A DNA stretch of 39,370 nucleotides from IMG/VR virus record IMGVR_UViG_3300026382_000035, positions 1 through 39,370 of that record; one strand, given 5' to 3'. The position numbers and the translations under genes are program-made. The notes below the pieces were generated by a model, which saw only the letters and a program-made list of their open reading frames with translations, did no database searches and had not been told where the DNA came from. The DNA is from a virus. Shown piece after piece: positions 26,170 through 33,784 of this stretch; the first letter of the stretch is position 1, and every line of letters begins with the position of its first letter.

Positions 26170-27321
26170 ATGAATTTATTAAAAGAAGCAAAAACAAGAT
26201 TGTGGAAAGAAGTGGATAGGCTGCTAAATTCAGGAACAGAAGAAGATAGAGCAAAAGCAATGTCTATTCTAAGTCAAGTATCAGTTCATACTAATAGAAG
26301 AAATTCTTTTTATGGAATGCCAACTAAAAATAGAAAGAAACTGTCTTTAAGAGAAATTAACAGTATTGTTAGTGAGAATGGTTCTAGTGAAAACTATAAG
26401 AAAGCATACAGAAAGAATTTAAAGTCAAAAGAAGATGAGTATTTTAAAGGTGGGAAAAACAGTGTTTTTGCTACTGATGAAAGAACCTTTTTGAAATATA
26501 AAAACAGACTTCCTTTGAAGACATACGACTCTATAAAAGATGAAGTATTGTTTTCCCCAAAAGATGCAGAAGATAAAATAATGTTTTTCTCAAAAGACAC
26601 TTTTAATAACCATAAGTTCAATGCTTTTAATTATTTAAAAAGCAAAAATTTATATTTTAAAAATAAAGAAGATGAAGTTAAAGCATTAGATAAATTATTC
26701 TTAGATCCAGAAGAGATGCAAAAAGAACTTCAATTGGAAAAGACTTTTGAAAAAGGACGCATTCCTTCATCTCCAGACAAAATAAATTTAATACACAAAT
26801 ATAAAAATAAAAACCCAAACAATCCTGTATTCCCTGCTTCTACAGTAGGGGTTAGTAATTTAAAATATCAGTACAAAAGAAATAAATATTTTGTTCCTAA
26901 AAATGGTAAGGTGGTTTATGGTAGAAATGGATATGCTACAGCAATAGAGCCAGGATTGTATGCTACAGACCAGATGCCATTACTGTATCAAAGATATGCA
27001 GAAAAAGGCAAATTAACAGATGATGATATAAACAATATATTATCATCAGAACATATGATGACTCATTATAGAGGTTTTAAAATGGATGATGGTGATATCC
27101 CAGCAATTATGAGGCTTAAAGGAACAAATTATTCTAAAAAATATAAGGATACTATTAAACCTGATGTAATAGACTCTGAAGATGAAGTAATTGTCCCTTT
27201 AAAGGATTATAAAAATTATAATGTAGAACCTTTTCACAAAGGTAGAATTTTAGAAGATAAAATTCATTCAAAGATAATATCTGAATTTAACACAAATACA
27301 AAAAGGAATAGAAATGGCTAA
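26170..27321 (+). CDS. Hypothetical protein, possible ADP-ribosyltransferase-like
   Basis: A 383-aa basic protein. ATG 26170 is chosen because TTGGAG lies ~9 nt upstream; the longer frame starts inside the repeat cluster. The first residues MNLLKEAKTRL loosely resemble the shared tag. Residues ~255-370 contain VVYGRNGYATAIEPGLYATD, then LLYQRYAEKG, MTHYRGFKMDD and SEDEVIVPLKDY. These recall the G-x-Y-x-T strand, YRG and ExE motifs of ADP-ribosyltransferases, some of which are injected by phages, but no clear STS motif is visible and spacing is short. I treat this as a weak hypothesis. Confidence 0.45.
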   Translation: MNLLKEAKTRLWKEVDRLLNSGTEEDRAKAMSILSQVSVHTNRRNSFYGMPTKNRKKLSLREINSIVSENGSSENYKKAYRKNLKSKEDEYFKGGKNSVFATDERTFLKYKNRLPLKTYDSIKDEVLFSPKDAEDKIMFFSKDTFNNHKFNAFNYLKSKNLYFKNKEDEVKALDKLFLDPEEMQKELQLEKTFEKGRIPSSPDKINLIHKYKNKNPNNPVFPASTVGVSNLKYQYKRNKYFVPKNGKVVYGRNGYATAIEPGLYATDQMPLLYQRYAEKGKLTDDDINNILSSEHMMTHYRGFKMDDGDIPAIMRLKGTNYSKKYKDTIKPDVIDSEDEVIVPLKDYKNYNVEPFHKGRILEDKIHSKIISEFNTNTKRNRNG

Positions 27322-28408
27322 AAACAAAAAAAACAATAATTATACAGGCTTGGGAATAGGTGTTGCTGGTGGTGGTTTATACGGACTTGGTTCATATTTT
27401 AAAAAAGATGTTGGTAGACAACTAAAAGAGAGTACAAAAACACTGCAAGATATAGAAAAAGGAATAGCACAGGAAGAAAAAGATATTAATATGGGTAAAA
27501 AGTATATAAAAGAAATAAAAGACAAATACGGAAATAGTGAGACTTTTGATACATTAAGTTTTCAATACAAAAATAAATTAAATAATAATATTATAACACT
27601 ACCTGGGTTAATTAGGGAAAATAGAGACAATATTAAAAAGTTAAAGAAAGAAATAACCCTAAAAGAAAAGAATAGTATCAGTATATTAAGAAGAGAATTA
27701 GAAACTCAAGAAAGAGAAAGAAAAATGTTAATGGATGAAATAGAAAAAATAGATAAAACCATAAAGAATATGGATAAATTAAAAAATAATGTAAAACAAA
27801 CTATGAAAAGCGTAAGTGAAGAAAAAAAGAGAATGGAAAATAGAATGATGACAGAAGCTGAATTTAATAGCTTTAAAAAGAATATAGACAAAAAAATTAA
27901 AGATAATGAAAATCTCCATAAAATAATAAAAAAAGATAGGGAGTTAATTAAGCAAAGAGATGAAACAATTAGAAAGATTAAAAAGATAGACAAAAGAATA
28001 GAATCATTAGAAAGACAAATTAGTAAAATAGGGCACAATAGTGTAAAAGAAACAGAAATAATTAATCTTAGAAGTAAGTATTCTAAATTAGAGAAAGAAA
28101 ATCTAGATTTAGTTGATAAATTAACAGATTCTAAAAGAGCACTAAGAGAGTTAGAAGAGTATTTAAAAAAAATTGAAAGCGAAGTTAATAATACTAGTGT
28201 GTTGGATGAAGAATTACTTGCTTCGGCTCAAAAGGGATTGGAATATGAAAAAAACAATACTTTACCAACTTGGCAAAAAATAGTTAAAAACAATAACATT
28301 AAAATGAAAGCTGCTGATTATATAGGTAAAGCAGGTATAGGTGTAGGTATAGCAGGCGCTTCTAAGTTTATTTATGACAAGTATCAAAACAGAAAAAAAT
28401 CCTTATAA
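27314..28408 (+). CDS. Coiled-coil protein with membrane segments at both ends
   Basis: A 364-aa protein overlapping the previous gene by 8 nt. A glycine-rich membrane segment lies at ~11-28 (YTGLGIGVAGGGLYGLGSYF), then ~280 residues of extremely charged Lys/Glu/Ile coiled coil, then a C-terminal anchor (IGKAGIGVGIAGASKFIY) and a basic tail. It has no tag. A long rod tethered at both ends could span the periplasm or fold back as a hairpin. It closes the glycine-zipper series. Function unknown. Confidence 0.55.
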   Translation: MAKNKKNNNYTGLGIGVAGGGLYGLGSYFKKDVGRQLKESTKTLQDIEKGIAQEEKDINMGKKYIKEIKDKYGNSETFDTLSFQYKNKLNNNIITLPGLIRENRDNIKKLKKEITLKEKNSISILRRELETQERERKMLMDEIEKIDKTIKNMDKLKNNVKQTMKSVSEEKKRMENRMMTEAEFNSFKKNIDKKIKDNENLHKIIKKDRELIKQRDETIRKIKKIDKRIESLERQISKIGHNSVKETEIINLRSKYSKLEKENLDLVDKLTDSKRALRELEEYLKKIESEVNNTSVLDEELLASAQKGLEYEKNNTLPTWQKIVKNNNIKMKAADYIGKAGIGVGIAGASKFIYDKYQNRKKSL

Positions 28409-28422
28409 ATAATGGGTTTTTT
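28394..28422 (+). terminator. Terminator ending the virion block
   Basis: AAAAAATCC 28394-28402 pairs with GGGTTTTTT 28414-28422 (one G-U); the stop codon is within the loop. The A-rich arm could make it work in both directions. Confidence 0.6.
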
Positions 28423-28454
28423 CTTGAAATTGTGTTATTTTTGTGATATTATTT

Positions 28455-28460
28455 TACAAT
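28455..28460 (+). promoter_or_regulatory. Promoter -10 for the DUF3310/Rep operon
   Basis: TACAAT preceded by TTATTTTTGTGATATTATTT, 22 nt before the ATG at 28482. It follows the terminator at 28394-28422. Confidence 0.45.
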
Positions 28461-28481
28461 AAATAAAACAAGGAGAAAAAA

Positions 28482-29495
28482 ATGTTTAAAAGAATGCTTA
28501 GTTTTGACCCAAGGACAAGGATCCATATGAAACAAGAACTTACAAGAGAGGCAGCGATACTTGATTTTTTAAATCATATAGATGAAATAATTGAGAGTAT
28601 AAGACAAGAAGAAAAAGAGTTTACAAAAAAAACACTTGAGACAGAGCAAGAAGAAAAAAAAGAATTTTGGAATGTTAGTGAAGCTATGACGATGTTTGAA
28701 GTGATAGAGAGAAGTAATGATAGAAAAATATCTTCTGTGTTGTTTCCTAAAGAAAATGGTCTTTTTGTAAAAGTTTCAAGAGCTGATAATGGAGTTGTTA
28801 TTGTTAAAGATAACTACAGACCTAACAAAAAAGAGATGAATGCAGCAAGAAAAGTAAACCAAGAAGAAAACAAACCGAAAATAGAGAAAAACGAACCAAA
28901 AGAAGAGAATGCACCTAAAGAATTAAGAAACTTACTTGATAAAATGATTGCACATAAGCTACCAGAACCAGATGAGCCTGTTTTTAAAGGACCGCTTAAA
29001 GGTAAGTTTAGAAGACATGATATGCATAGTAGATTATCTAAAATTAGAAAATGTAAAAGTGGAGAGTGCAAACACAATGGTGAAGTAAAATATAAACAAC
29101 CAGAACCTGCAAAAACAAATTCTTATACTTGTGAATTTTGTGGAGCAGAGAAAGAACTTTTAGATGGTATTTGTGTTTTACCAAACAATGGAGCATTAAA
29201 AACAAAAACAGTATTATGTGACAAATGTTTTAATAAGTTATTTGGAGAACTTAAGCCTGCTATTGAGAGAAGATTAAAAATGGGTGTATCAGATAAAGCG
29301 CCAGAACACTATAAAGCACTTATTCAACCAGTAGAAGCAATTAAAATGTGGGGATTAGATTTCACAATAGGTAATATTGTTAAATATGCTGCAAGAGTCG
29401 GTAAGAAAAAAGGTGTAGATCCAATAGATGATTTAAACAAAATTATTCATTATGCAGAAATTGCTAAAAAAGAAATCTTAAACAAAAGGGATTAA
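28482..29495 (+). CDS. DUF3310 (T7 gp1.7-like) protein with zinc ribbon
   Basis: A 337-aa protein with AAGGAG upstream. Residues ~268-335 (APEHYKALIQPVEAIKMWG, FTIGNIVKYAARVGKK) match DUF3310, the family of T7 gp1.7, a nucleotide kinase linked to dTMP/dGMP metabolism. Before it lies a zinc ribbon (CEFC ... VLCDKC, ~218-252) and an additional CKSGEC pair. The N-terminal ~140 residues are helical and charged and unrecognised. A fused zinc-binding region is unusual for this family. It lies directly upstream of a Rep-like gene, so a role in DNA replication or nucleotide supply is likely. Confidence 0.7.
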   Translation: MFKRMLSFDPRTRIHMKQELTREAAILDFLNHIDEIIESIRQEEKEFTKKTLETEQEEKKEFWNVSEAMTMFEVIERSNDRKISSVLFPKENGLFVKVSRADNGVVIVKDNYRPNKKEMNAARKVNQEENKPKIEKNEPKEENAPKELRNLLDKMIAHKLPEPDEPVFKGPLKGKFRRHDMHSRLSKIRKCKSGECKHNGEVKYKQPEPAKTNSYTCEFCGAEKELLDGICVLPNNGALKTKTVLCDKCFNKLFGELKPAIERRLKMGVSDKAPEHYKALIQPVEAIKMWGLDFTIGNIVKYAARVGKKKGVDPIDDLNKIIHYAEIAKKEILNKRD

Positions 29496-29497
29496 AA

Positions 29498-30394
29498 ATG
29501 AATGCTCCAGGTACAATTACAACAAAAGGTGATGAAGTATATGCGGTTCTTCCGCGTATAGTTGCTAAAGGTGCTCCACAAAAAAGAATAACAGAAACAA
29601 TCTATAAATTGGTTATGTATGTGTTTAGTTTAGTTGATATTAGAACTGATGATTTATCTGGTAAAAGAATAAAAATAAATGTTCAAGATCTAAATAAACA
29701 TATGGGGAGAAAGACGCTTTTTAGTGCTGATGTTTTGCAGAGAGCTAAAAAAAAAGATGTAATTTTTAGTGATAAAAAAACAAATGTAAAAATATTTTCT
29801 GAAATTGGAGATTTTGAAGGTAATTATTTTGTTGTTTTACATGACTCACTAATAGATTATATTCAAGAAAACAAAGATAAAGAGAATATGTTCTTTAAAG
29901 TAGATATAAAACCTGTATTACAAATGAATACAAAGAAAAATTATTACACATTAATGATGTATGTTTATCTATCTATATACCTTGAAGAGAAAGATGAAAA
30001 ACTAATTAAAAACTGTTTGTGTGAAGCAGGTGTAATTAAAGCTGCTTTGGGTGTAGAAAATTATAATATTTACTTATTAAAGAAAAATGTATTGTCTAGA
30101 ATTACAGAAATATTCAATAAAGAACCTTACTCTAAAATATTTGTTACTTATGAAATAAATGGGCATAAAGTAGAATTGTTTGTTGCTAAAAAGAAATACT
30201 TCTCTGATTATGATGATTTTTTTAATGAAACATTTAATAGAGCATACGGAGAAGGATTTAAAGAAAAAATTGCTTATATGTCAGAACAAGATAAGACTAA
30301 TGAAGATAAAAAATACAATGGTTTTGTGTTTGGGTTATTCACAGGTATATTTGTTGGTGGGATTGTTGGAGGTATTATTTCTGCTCTTTTATAA
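29498..30394 (+). CDS. Rep_3-like replication initiator with membrane tail
   Basis: A 298-aa protein, 2 nt after the previous stop, with AAAAGGG upstream. The order of secondary structure and segments such as KLVMYVFSLVDI, IKINVQDLNKHMG and NYNIYLLKKNVLSRITEIFN followed by a beta hairpin resembles the two winged-helix domains of Rep_3-type initiators found on plasmids and some phages. The match is moderate. The C-terminus is a glycine-zipper membrane segment (FVFGLFTGIFVGGIVGGIIS, then ALL), which I do not expect in Rep_3 proteins; it would tether the protein to the membrane. Confidence 0.5.
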   Translation: MNAPGTITTKGDEVYAVLPRIVAKGAPQKRITETIYKLVMYVFSLVDIRTDDLSGKRIKINVQDLNKHMGRKTLFSADVLQRAKKKDVIFSDKKTNVKIFSEIGDFEGNYFVVLHDSLIDYIQENKDKENMFFKVDIKPVLQMNTKKNYYTLMMYVYLSIYLEEKDEKLIKNCLCEAGVIKAALGVENYNIYLLKKNVLSRITEIFNKEPYSKIFVTYEINGHKVELFVAKKKYFSDYDDFFNETFNRAYGEGFKEKIAYMSEQDKTNEDKKYNGFVFGLFTGIFVGGIVGGIISALL

Positions 30395-30461
30395 ACCAAC
30401 AACTTCTTCTCCTTCTTTTTTCCTTACAAATAACATCATTTTGAATATTTGTTTTTTTTAA

Positions 30462-30467
30462 TATAAT
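30462..30467 (+). promoter_or_regulatory. Promoter -10 for the prepilin gene
   Basis: TATAAT preceded by GTTTTTTTTAA, 26 nt before the ATG at 30493, with AAAAAAAAGGA between. Confidence 0.6.
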
Positions 30468-30492
30468 TGTGTTAAAAAAAAGGAATAAAAAC

Positions 30493-30921
30493 ATGGAAAA
30501 ACGATCATTTACCTTAATAGAATTAATCTTTGTTATTGTGATTATTGGTTTATTGGCAGCAGTAGCAGTTCCTAAGTTCTTAACAACTAAAAAGAATGCA
30601 GAAACGGCTAATTTACCAAGTGTGGGACATCAAGTTGTAACTAAAGCAACAGAACAATACACTATAGTACAAGAAGAGAATTTGTCTAAAATTATAGATG
30701 AAGATAAAGACTTAAAAAGATATTATAATGAAATTAAAGATAATCCATTGTTTGATACTGATAAAAATTACGAAGAATTTAATATATCATGGCATTCAAC
30801 AGGAGAAGTGTGTTTGAAAGTGTATAGAGATACTACTGTATATAAAATTAATAAAAATGATGAAGGTATTACATACGACTTCATTGTTAAAGAATTAAAT
30901 ACATCTTGTAATGCAGATTAA
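30493..30921 (+). CDS. Type IV prepilin-like protein
   Basis: A 142-aa protein with AAAAGGA 5 nt before its ATG. The N-terminus MEKRS/FTLIELIFVIVIIGLLAA is a class III signal of type IV pilins: short basic leader, cleavage before Phe, Glu at +5 and a ~20-residue hydrophobic helix followed by AVPKF. The residue before the cleavage site is Ser rather than Gly. Two Cys (VCLKV, TSCNA) near the C-terminus could close a pilin-type D-loop. The helix resembles Campylobacterota pilins (commonly FTMIELIFVIVIIGILAA). It is monocistronic with its own promoter and terminator and no pilus machinery nearby, so it presumably enters the host's pilus or secretion system. Confidence 0.85.
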   Translation: MEKRSFTLIELIFVIVIIGLLAAVAVPKFLTTKKNAETANLPSVGHQVVTKATEQYTIVQEENLSKIIDEDKDLKRYYNEIKDNPLFDTDKNYEEFNISWHSTGEVCLKVYRDTTVYKINKNDEGITYDFIVKELNTSCNAD

Positions 30922-30988
30922 TTAAATTTTAAGTTAAAATTAAGAATTAGTTAGATATAATTCTATTGCTATGTATAATTATAGTCTT

Positions 30989-31019
30989 ACAAGTGGTTCA
31001 CCCCCTTTCCACTTGTTTT
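30989..31019 (+). terminator. Terminator after the prepilin gene
   Basis: ACAAGTGG 30989-30996 pairs perfectly with CCACTTGT 31009-31016, followed by TTT. Two TATAAT boxes (30956-30961 and 30974-30979) lie just upstream, so a very short RNA from here is also possible. Confidence 0.5.
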
Positions 31020-31059
31020 ACCTACACTCAAAAAATATCCCCCTTATGTAAAATAAAAT

Positions 31060-31089
31060 AAAAAAACTCTCTATATATAATGTTTTTTT
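31060..31089 (+). terminator. A-tract/T-tract hairpin fused to the next promoter
   Basis: AAAAAAAC 31060-31067 pairs with GTTTTTTT 31082-31089. The T-run immediately precedes GG and the -10 box at 31092, so one sequence could serve both as terminator tail and promoter T-stretch. Confidence 0.4.
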
Positions 31090-31091
31090 GG

Positions 31092-31140
31092 TATAATTAT
31101 AACAGTTATATGCTACAAAAATAAATGTAATAGCGTATAA
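31092..31140 (+). promoter_or_regulatory. Promoter and leader hairpin of the accessory operon
   Basis: TATAAT at 31092-31097 follows T7-GG. The predicted leader holds TTATATGCTA (31106-31115) pairing with TAGCGTATAA (31131-31140, one G-U), just before AAGGAGAG and the ATG at 31158. It likely drives the dense cluster of small genes to ~33.9 kb. Confidence 0.6.
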
Positions 31141-31157
31141 AAAACAAGGAGAGAATA

Positions 31158-31547
31158 ATGAGTAATTTTACTGAGCCATTAGTTGTAGAATATTTAGACA
31201 ACAACAAGTGGAAAGTTTGTAGAGAATTCAGTTACTACACATCAATACCGTATGATAATGTGATTGTTAATGAAACAAAAAACCCATATTGGATAACGAT
31301 AAAAAAAGGGTTTACTACAGATTTCGCATCTATTCCAAGAGTATTCTGGAATGTTATGAGTCCTTACGACAAACATGCAAAAGCAGCTGTAATTCACGAT
31401 TTTTTATACAAGACCAGAGAATTGCCTAGAGAAATATGCGATAAGATATTCTTGGAAGGTATGGAAGTATTAGGTGTTTCTTGGTGGAGAAGAAATTTGA
31501 TGTATGGTGCAGTTAGAATGTTTGGGAGAAGATATTATGGAAACTAG
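31158..31547 (+). CDS. DUF1353 family phage protein
   Basis: A 129-aa protein with a strong AAGGAGAG site. The core KGFTTDFASIPRVFW, then HAKAAVIHDFLYK, then a C-terminal SWWRRNLMYGAVRMFG are the conserved blocks of DUF1353, a small family found widely in tailed phages and prophages. The conserved Asp and His suggest metal or substrate binding, but the molecular role is not established to my knowledge. Full family length. The next gene starts inside its 3' end. Confidence 0.85.
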   Translation: MSNFTEPLVVEYLDNNKWKVCREFSYYTSIPYDNVIVNETKNPYWITIKKGFTTDFASIPRVFWNVMSPYDKHAKAAVIHDFLYKTRELPREICDKIFLEGMEVLGVSWWRRNLMYGAVRMFGRRYYGN

Positions 31548-31977
31548 AAGTAGAATAAATAGAATATTACCAACAAGTGAAATATTAAAACATAGTGAGT
31601 GTGTTAGTATGGATGCTTTTTTTGATGATTTGATTGAAGAGTTGTTTAGAGAGAATGTTGAAGTTTTGGATGATGTAAAACTAAGCACAGCGTTAATTAA
31701 AGATATATATGAAGAATCTGATATGAGGTTTGCAATAGAGATGATATCTGAATTGTTTCCACATGATGGTTTTTTAGTTAAAATAGAAATCCCAGTGCCT
31801 ACGAAGATAAAATACAATGCAGATATAGAAGAATATGAATGGGATGAATCGTTTTGTGTGCATAGTATTGTGTTTATGTATGTTGGCAGTTTAGATGATA
31901 TAGAAGGCAAAATTAGCGAAGTAGAAGAAAAAAAGATTAAAGCTTTTATCGAAAAAAGAATAAAAGACTCAGAGTAA
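31537..31977 (+). CDS. Hypothetical acidic accessory protein
   Basis: A 146-aa acidic protein. ATG 31537 is chosen because GGGAGAAG lies ~7 nt upstream, giving an 11-nt overlap with the DUF1353 gene. Helical start (TRSRINRILPTSEI), acidic middle, and a beta stretch (LVKIEIPVPTKIKYN) near the centre. No membrane segments and no recognised family. Stop overlaps the next ATG (TAATG). Confidence 0.5.
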   Translation: METRSRINRILPTSEILKHSECVSMDAFFDDLIEELFRENVEVLDDVKLSTALIKDIYEESDMRFAIEMISELFPHDGFLVKIEIPVPTKIKYNADIEEYEWDESFCVHSIVFMYVGSLDDIEGKISEVEEKKIKAFIEKRIKDSE

Positions 31978-32186
31978 TGATAACAGTAGAAATATTCGAT
32001 TTAAAAATAAAAAATGTGGACTATGAAATGGTGAGAAAAAGTTTTGCAGGGATTGTGTATGGTAACAGTTCTCTGCCAGGCGATGTTTGGAGTGATGACA
32101 AAACAGAATACAATGGAACCTGTTCCGATAAAGAACTTAACGACTTTTTAGAAGAAATAGGTTGTGGAAGAGTGTTTGAGGAGTAA
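31977..32186 (+). CDS. Small hypothetical protein
   Basis: A 69-aa acidic protein coupled by TAATG overlap to the gene before. Beta-rich start (MITVEIFDLKIKNVDYEM) and an acidic helical end with two Cys (GTCSDKE, IGCGRVF). No family recognised. Part of the accessory operon. Confidence 0.5.
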   Translation: MITVEIFDLKIKNVDYEMVRKSFAGIVYGNSSLPGDVWSDDKTEYNGTCSDKELNDFLEEIGCGRVFEE

Positions 32187-32189
32187 ATA

Positions 32190-32396
32190 ATGCCGTATAG
32201 TTATAAAATAAACACATGTAAAAGAGTATCCATAATGTGTGGTAAATACGGAAAAGCATGTGTTGAAAATAAAACACAGCAGAGGGCCTTTGAGGCCCTT
32301 GAAAGAATATTATGCCAAATGGCAAGAGATAGTTGTAAAAAGTACAGAAGAAAAAGAAAAGAATACAGAAACAGAAGAATGTTTAAAAGGAAATAA
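32190..32396 (+). CDS. Small very basic protein
   Basis: A 68-aa protein 3 nt after the previous stop with GAGGAG upstream. It has four Cys and ends in an extremely basic helix (KKYRRKRKEYRNRRMFKRK). Nucleic-acid binding is plausible from charge alone. Its gene contains a GC hairpin, GGGCCT-TTG-AGGCCC (32284-32298), unusually strong for this AT-rich genome. No family recognised. Confidence 0.45.
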   Translation: MPYSYKINTCKRVSIMCGKYGKACVENKTQQRAFEALERILCQMARDSCKKYRRKRKEYRNRRMFKRK

Positions 32397-32397
32397 A

Positions 32398-32952
32398 ATG
32401 AAAAAACACAAATCAAATAAAGGAAACAAAATGGAAAAAAAACATAAATCGAATGTTGAAGAAAAGTCAGGATTAATGTCTCAAGAGGAGATTGAAGCGT
32501 TATTAGAAGTTGTGGAAGAAGATGATTTACAACCTTTAAGTAATAATGGTGATAAATATAAACATAAACATGAAGATAAAATACATTGTCATATTCCAGA
32601 TAAAAAACCAATTTTTTTTGTGAATAATGTAAAACTAAAAAATACTACTGCCAATAGAATGGCGGAGATAGTTGATAGTTTTAATCCAAATACAATTAAA
32701 AAGGTAAAATTGATTTTAACTGGTTCTACTAATCATATGTGTGGAATAGGGTTGTTTTTATTAGTGGGAGATAGAGGTTATTGTGTTTCAAATATTTCAA
32801 TTAGATCATATATAGTTATAAAATCTACCTTATTTGAGAAAAATATTAAAGTAACAGAAACAATGTCTTGTTTAAAAATAGGTGATAATATGGAGATATA
32901 TGAAAGCAAAATAACTTTCAAAAACAAATTAGTAGAAAAGAGTACAGAATGA
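32398..32952 (+). CDS. Protein with a FliM-like CheY-binding motif
   Basis: A 184-aa protein. ATG 32398 follows AAAAGGAAATAAA; a second ATG at 32431 has a near-copy of the same ribosome site, so two forms may be made. Residues 27-43 read MSQEEIEALLEVVEEDD, very close to the N-terminal peptide of Campylobacterota FliM (LSQEEIDALLEVVDE as I recall), which binds phospho-CheY at the flagellar switch. A His/Lys-rich linker (~60-75) follows, then a ~110-residue globular domain that is not FliM-like. Role inferred: interference with chemotaxis or motor control. The motif is short, so a chance match is possible. Confidence 0.55.
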   Translation: MKKHKSNKGNKMEKKHKSNVEEKSGLMSQEEIEALLEVVEEDDLQPLSNNGDKYKHKHEDKIHCHIPDKKPIFFVNNVKLKNTTANRMAEIVDSFNPNTIKKVKLILTGSTNHMCGIGLFLLVGDRGYCVSNISIRSYIVIKSTLFEKNIKVTETMSCLKIGDNMEIYESKITFKNKLVEKSTE

Positions 32953-33386
32953 GTAAGTTAGCATTTGATTATGATAATTTTAAGTTCGTAAAAACAGAAG
33001 ATAAAAAAGATGAAGAAGTAAAAACACCTGTTTTAGCTTCTTTCCCTATGGCTTTAGGTAGAAGTATAGATGTAATATCTGAAGACGGAGAACTCTATAT
33101 GAAAGGCATACAGAAAATTAAAATGTCCAATATGAGAATTACTTCTATCAGATGGAATTGTTTGTTTGGTGATAAAATTAAGCAACAAATGAGTGAATAT
33201 GATAAATTATCTGATGGGCAATTATATGATGTTGTAACAATACCTGACATAAACAATGAAATAGGTTTTACATATGTGTTTGGAAATAGTGAAAGTGCAA
33301 AAATATTCATTAACTCTATGATGGATTTCGCTTCGTCTTTAGTGATAATGGGAAAAGTAAAAGAACAGGAAAGTGTTCATGAGTGA
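32949..33386 (+). CDS. Hypothetical accessory protein
   Basis: A 145-aa acidic protein overlapping the previous gene by 4 nt (ATGA). Contains a conserved-looking beta region (VLASFPMALGRSIDVISED) and ends with a helix (INSMMDFASSLVIMGKV). No membrane segment strong enough to call. Function unknown. Confidence 0.5.
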   Translation: MSKLAFDYDNFKFVKTEDKKDEEVKTPVLASFPMALGRSIDVISEDGELYMKGIQKIKMSNMRITSIRWNCLFGDKIKQQMSEYDKLSDGQLYDVVTIPDINNEIGFTYVFGNSESAKIFINSMMDFASSLVIMGKVKEQESVHE

Positions 33387-33570
33387 ATTTGAAAAACTAT
33401 TTGGGAAACAGGGTAAAGATTGGGAAACAAAATCAGACTTAATAGCAAAAATCAGAGATGACTTTTTTGAACAGTTAGAACAATTTGTTCCCGGTAGTAG
33501 TTTGGTTAGTTCCGAAGAATGTACTTTATATGCTGTATATAAAACATTGAAAGAATGTAAAAATGGATGA
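33379..33570 (+). CDS. Small hypothetical protein
   Basis: A 63-aa protein starting at ATG 33379 within the previous gene, with CAGGAAAG ~6 nt upstream. Begins MSEFEKLFGKQGKDWE and is predominantly helical and acidic. Stop overlaps the following start. No family recognised. Confidence 0.45.
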   Translation: MSEFEKLFGKQGKDWETKSDLIAKIRDDFFEQLEQFVPGSSLVSSEECTLYAVYKTLKECKNG

Positions 33571-33784
33571 TTTAAAAAAACAAAGATATTTGCAAAACTT
33601 TCAAAATAGAATAGACGAATTGGAAGAACAGAAAGGTGTTTGTAAGGACAAAGAAAGATTGAATAGGATAGAACAAGAGCTGTATGCATATAAACAAGAA
33701 ATAAGAATGCTTACAGAAACAAAAGAAGAACCTAAAAATAATAAAAAAAGGAAAAGAAGATGTTTAAAGAAGAAGATTATATAA
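33563..33784 (+). CDS. Small coiled-coil protein with basic tail
   Basis: A 73-aa charged protein overlapping its neighbours at both ends. Heptad-like start (YLQNFQNRIDELEEQKG) and a strongly basic end (NNKKRKRRCLKKK). May be a small DNA- or RNA-associated protein; no direct evidence. Confidence 0.45.
   Translation: MDDLKKQRYLQNFQNRIDELEEQKGVCKDKERLNRIEQELYAYKQEIRMLTETKEEPKNNKKRKRRCLKKKII

Noticed and set aside
30180-30461. Plus-strand 93-codon frame overlapping the end of the Rep-like gene
   Set aside because: Out-of-frame shadow extending into the intergenic region; no ribosome site; the Rep-like frame has a better pattern.
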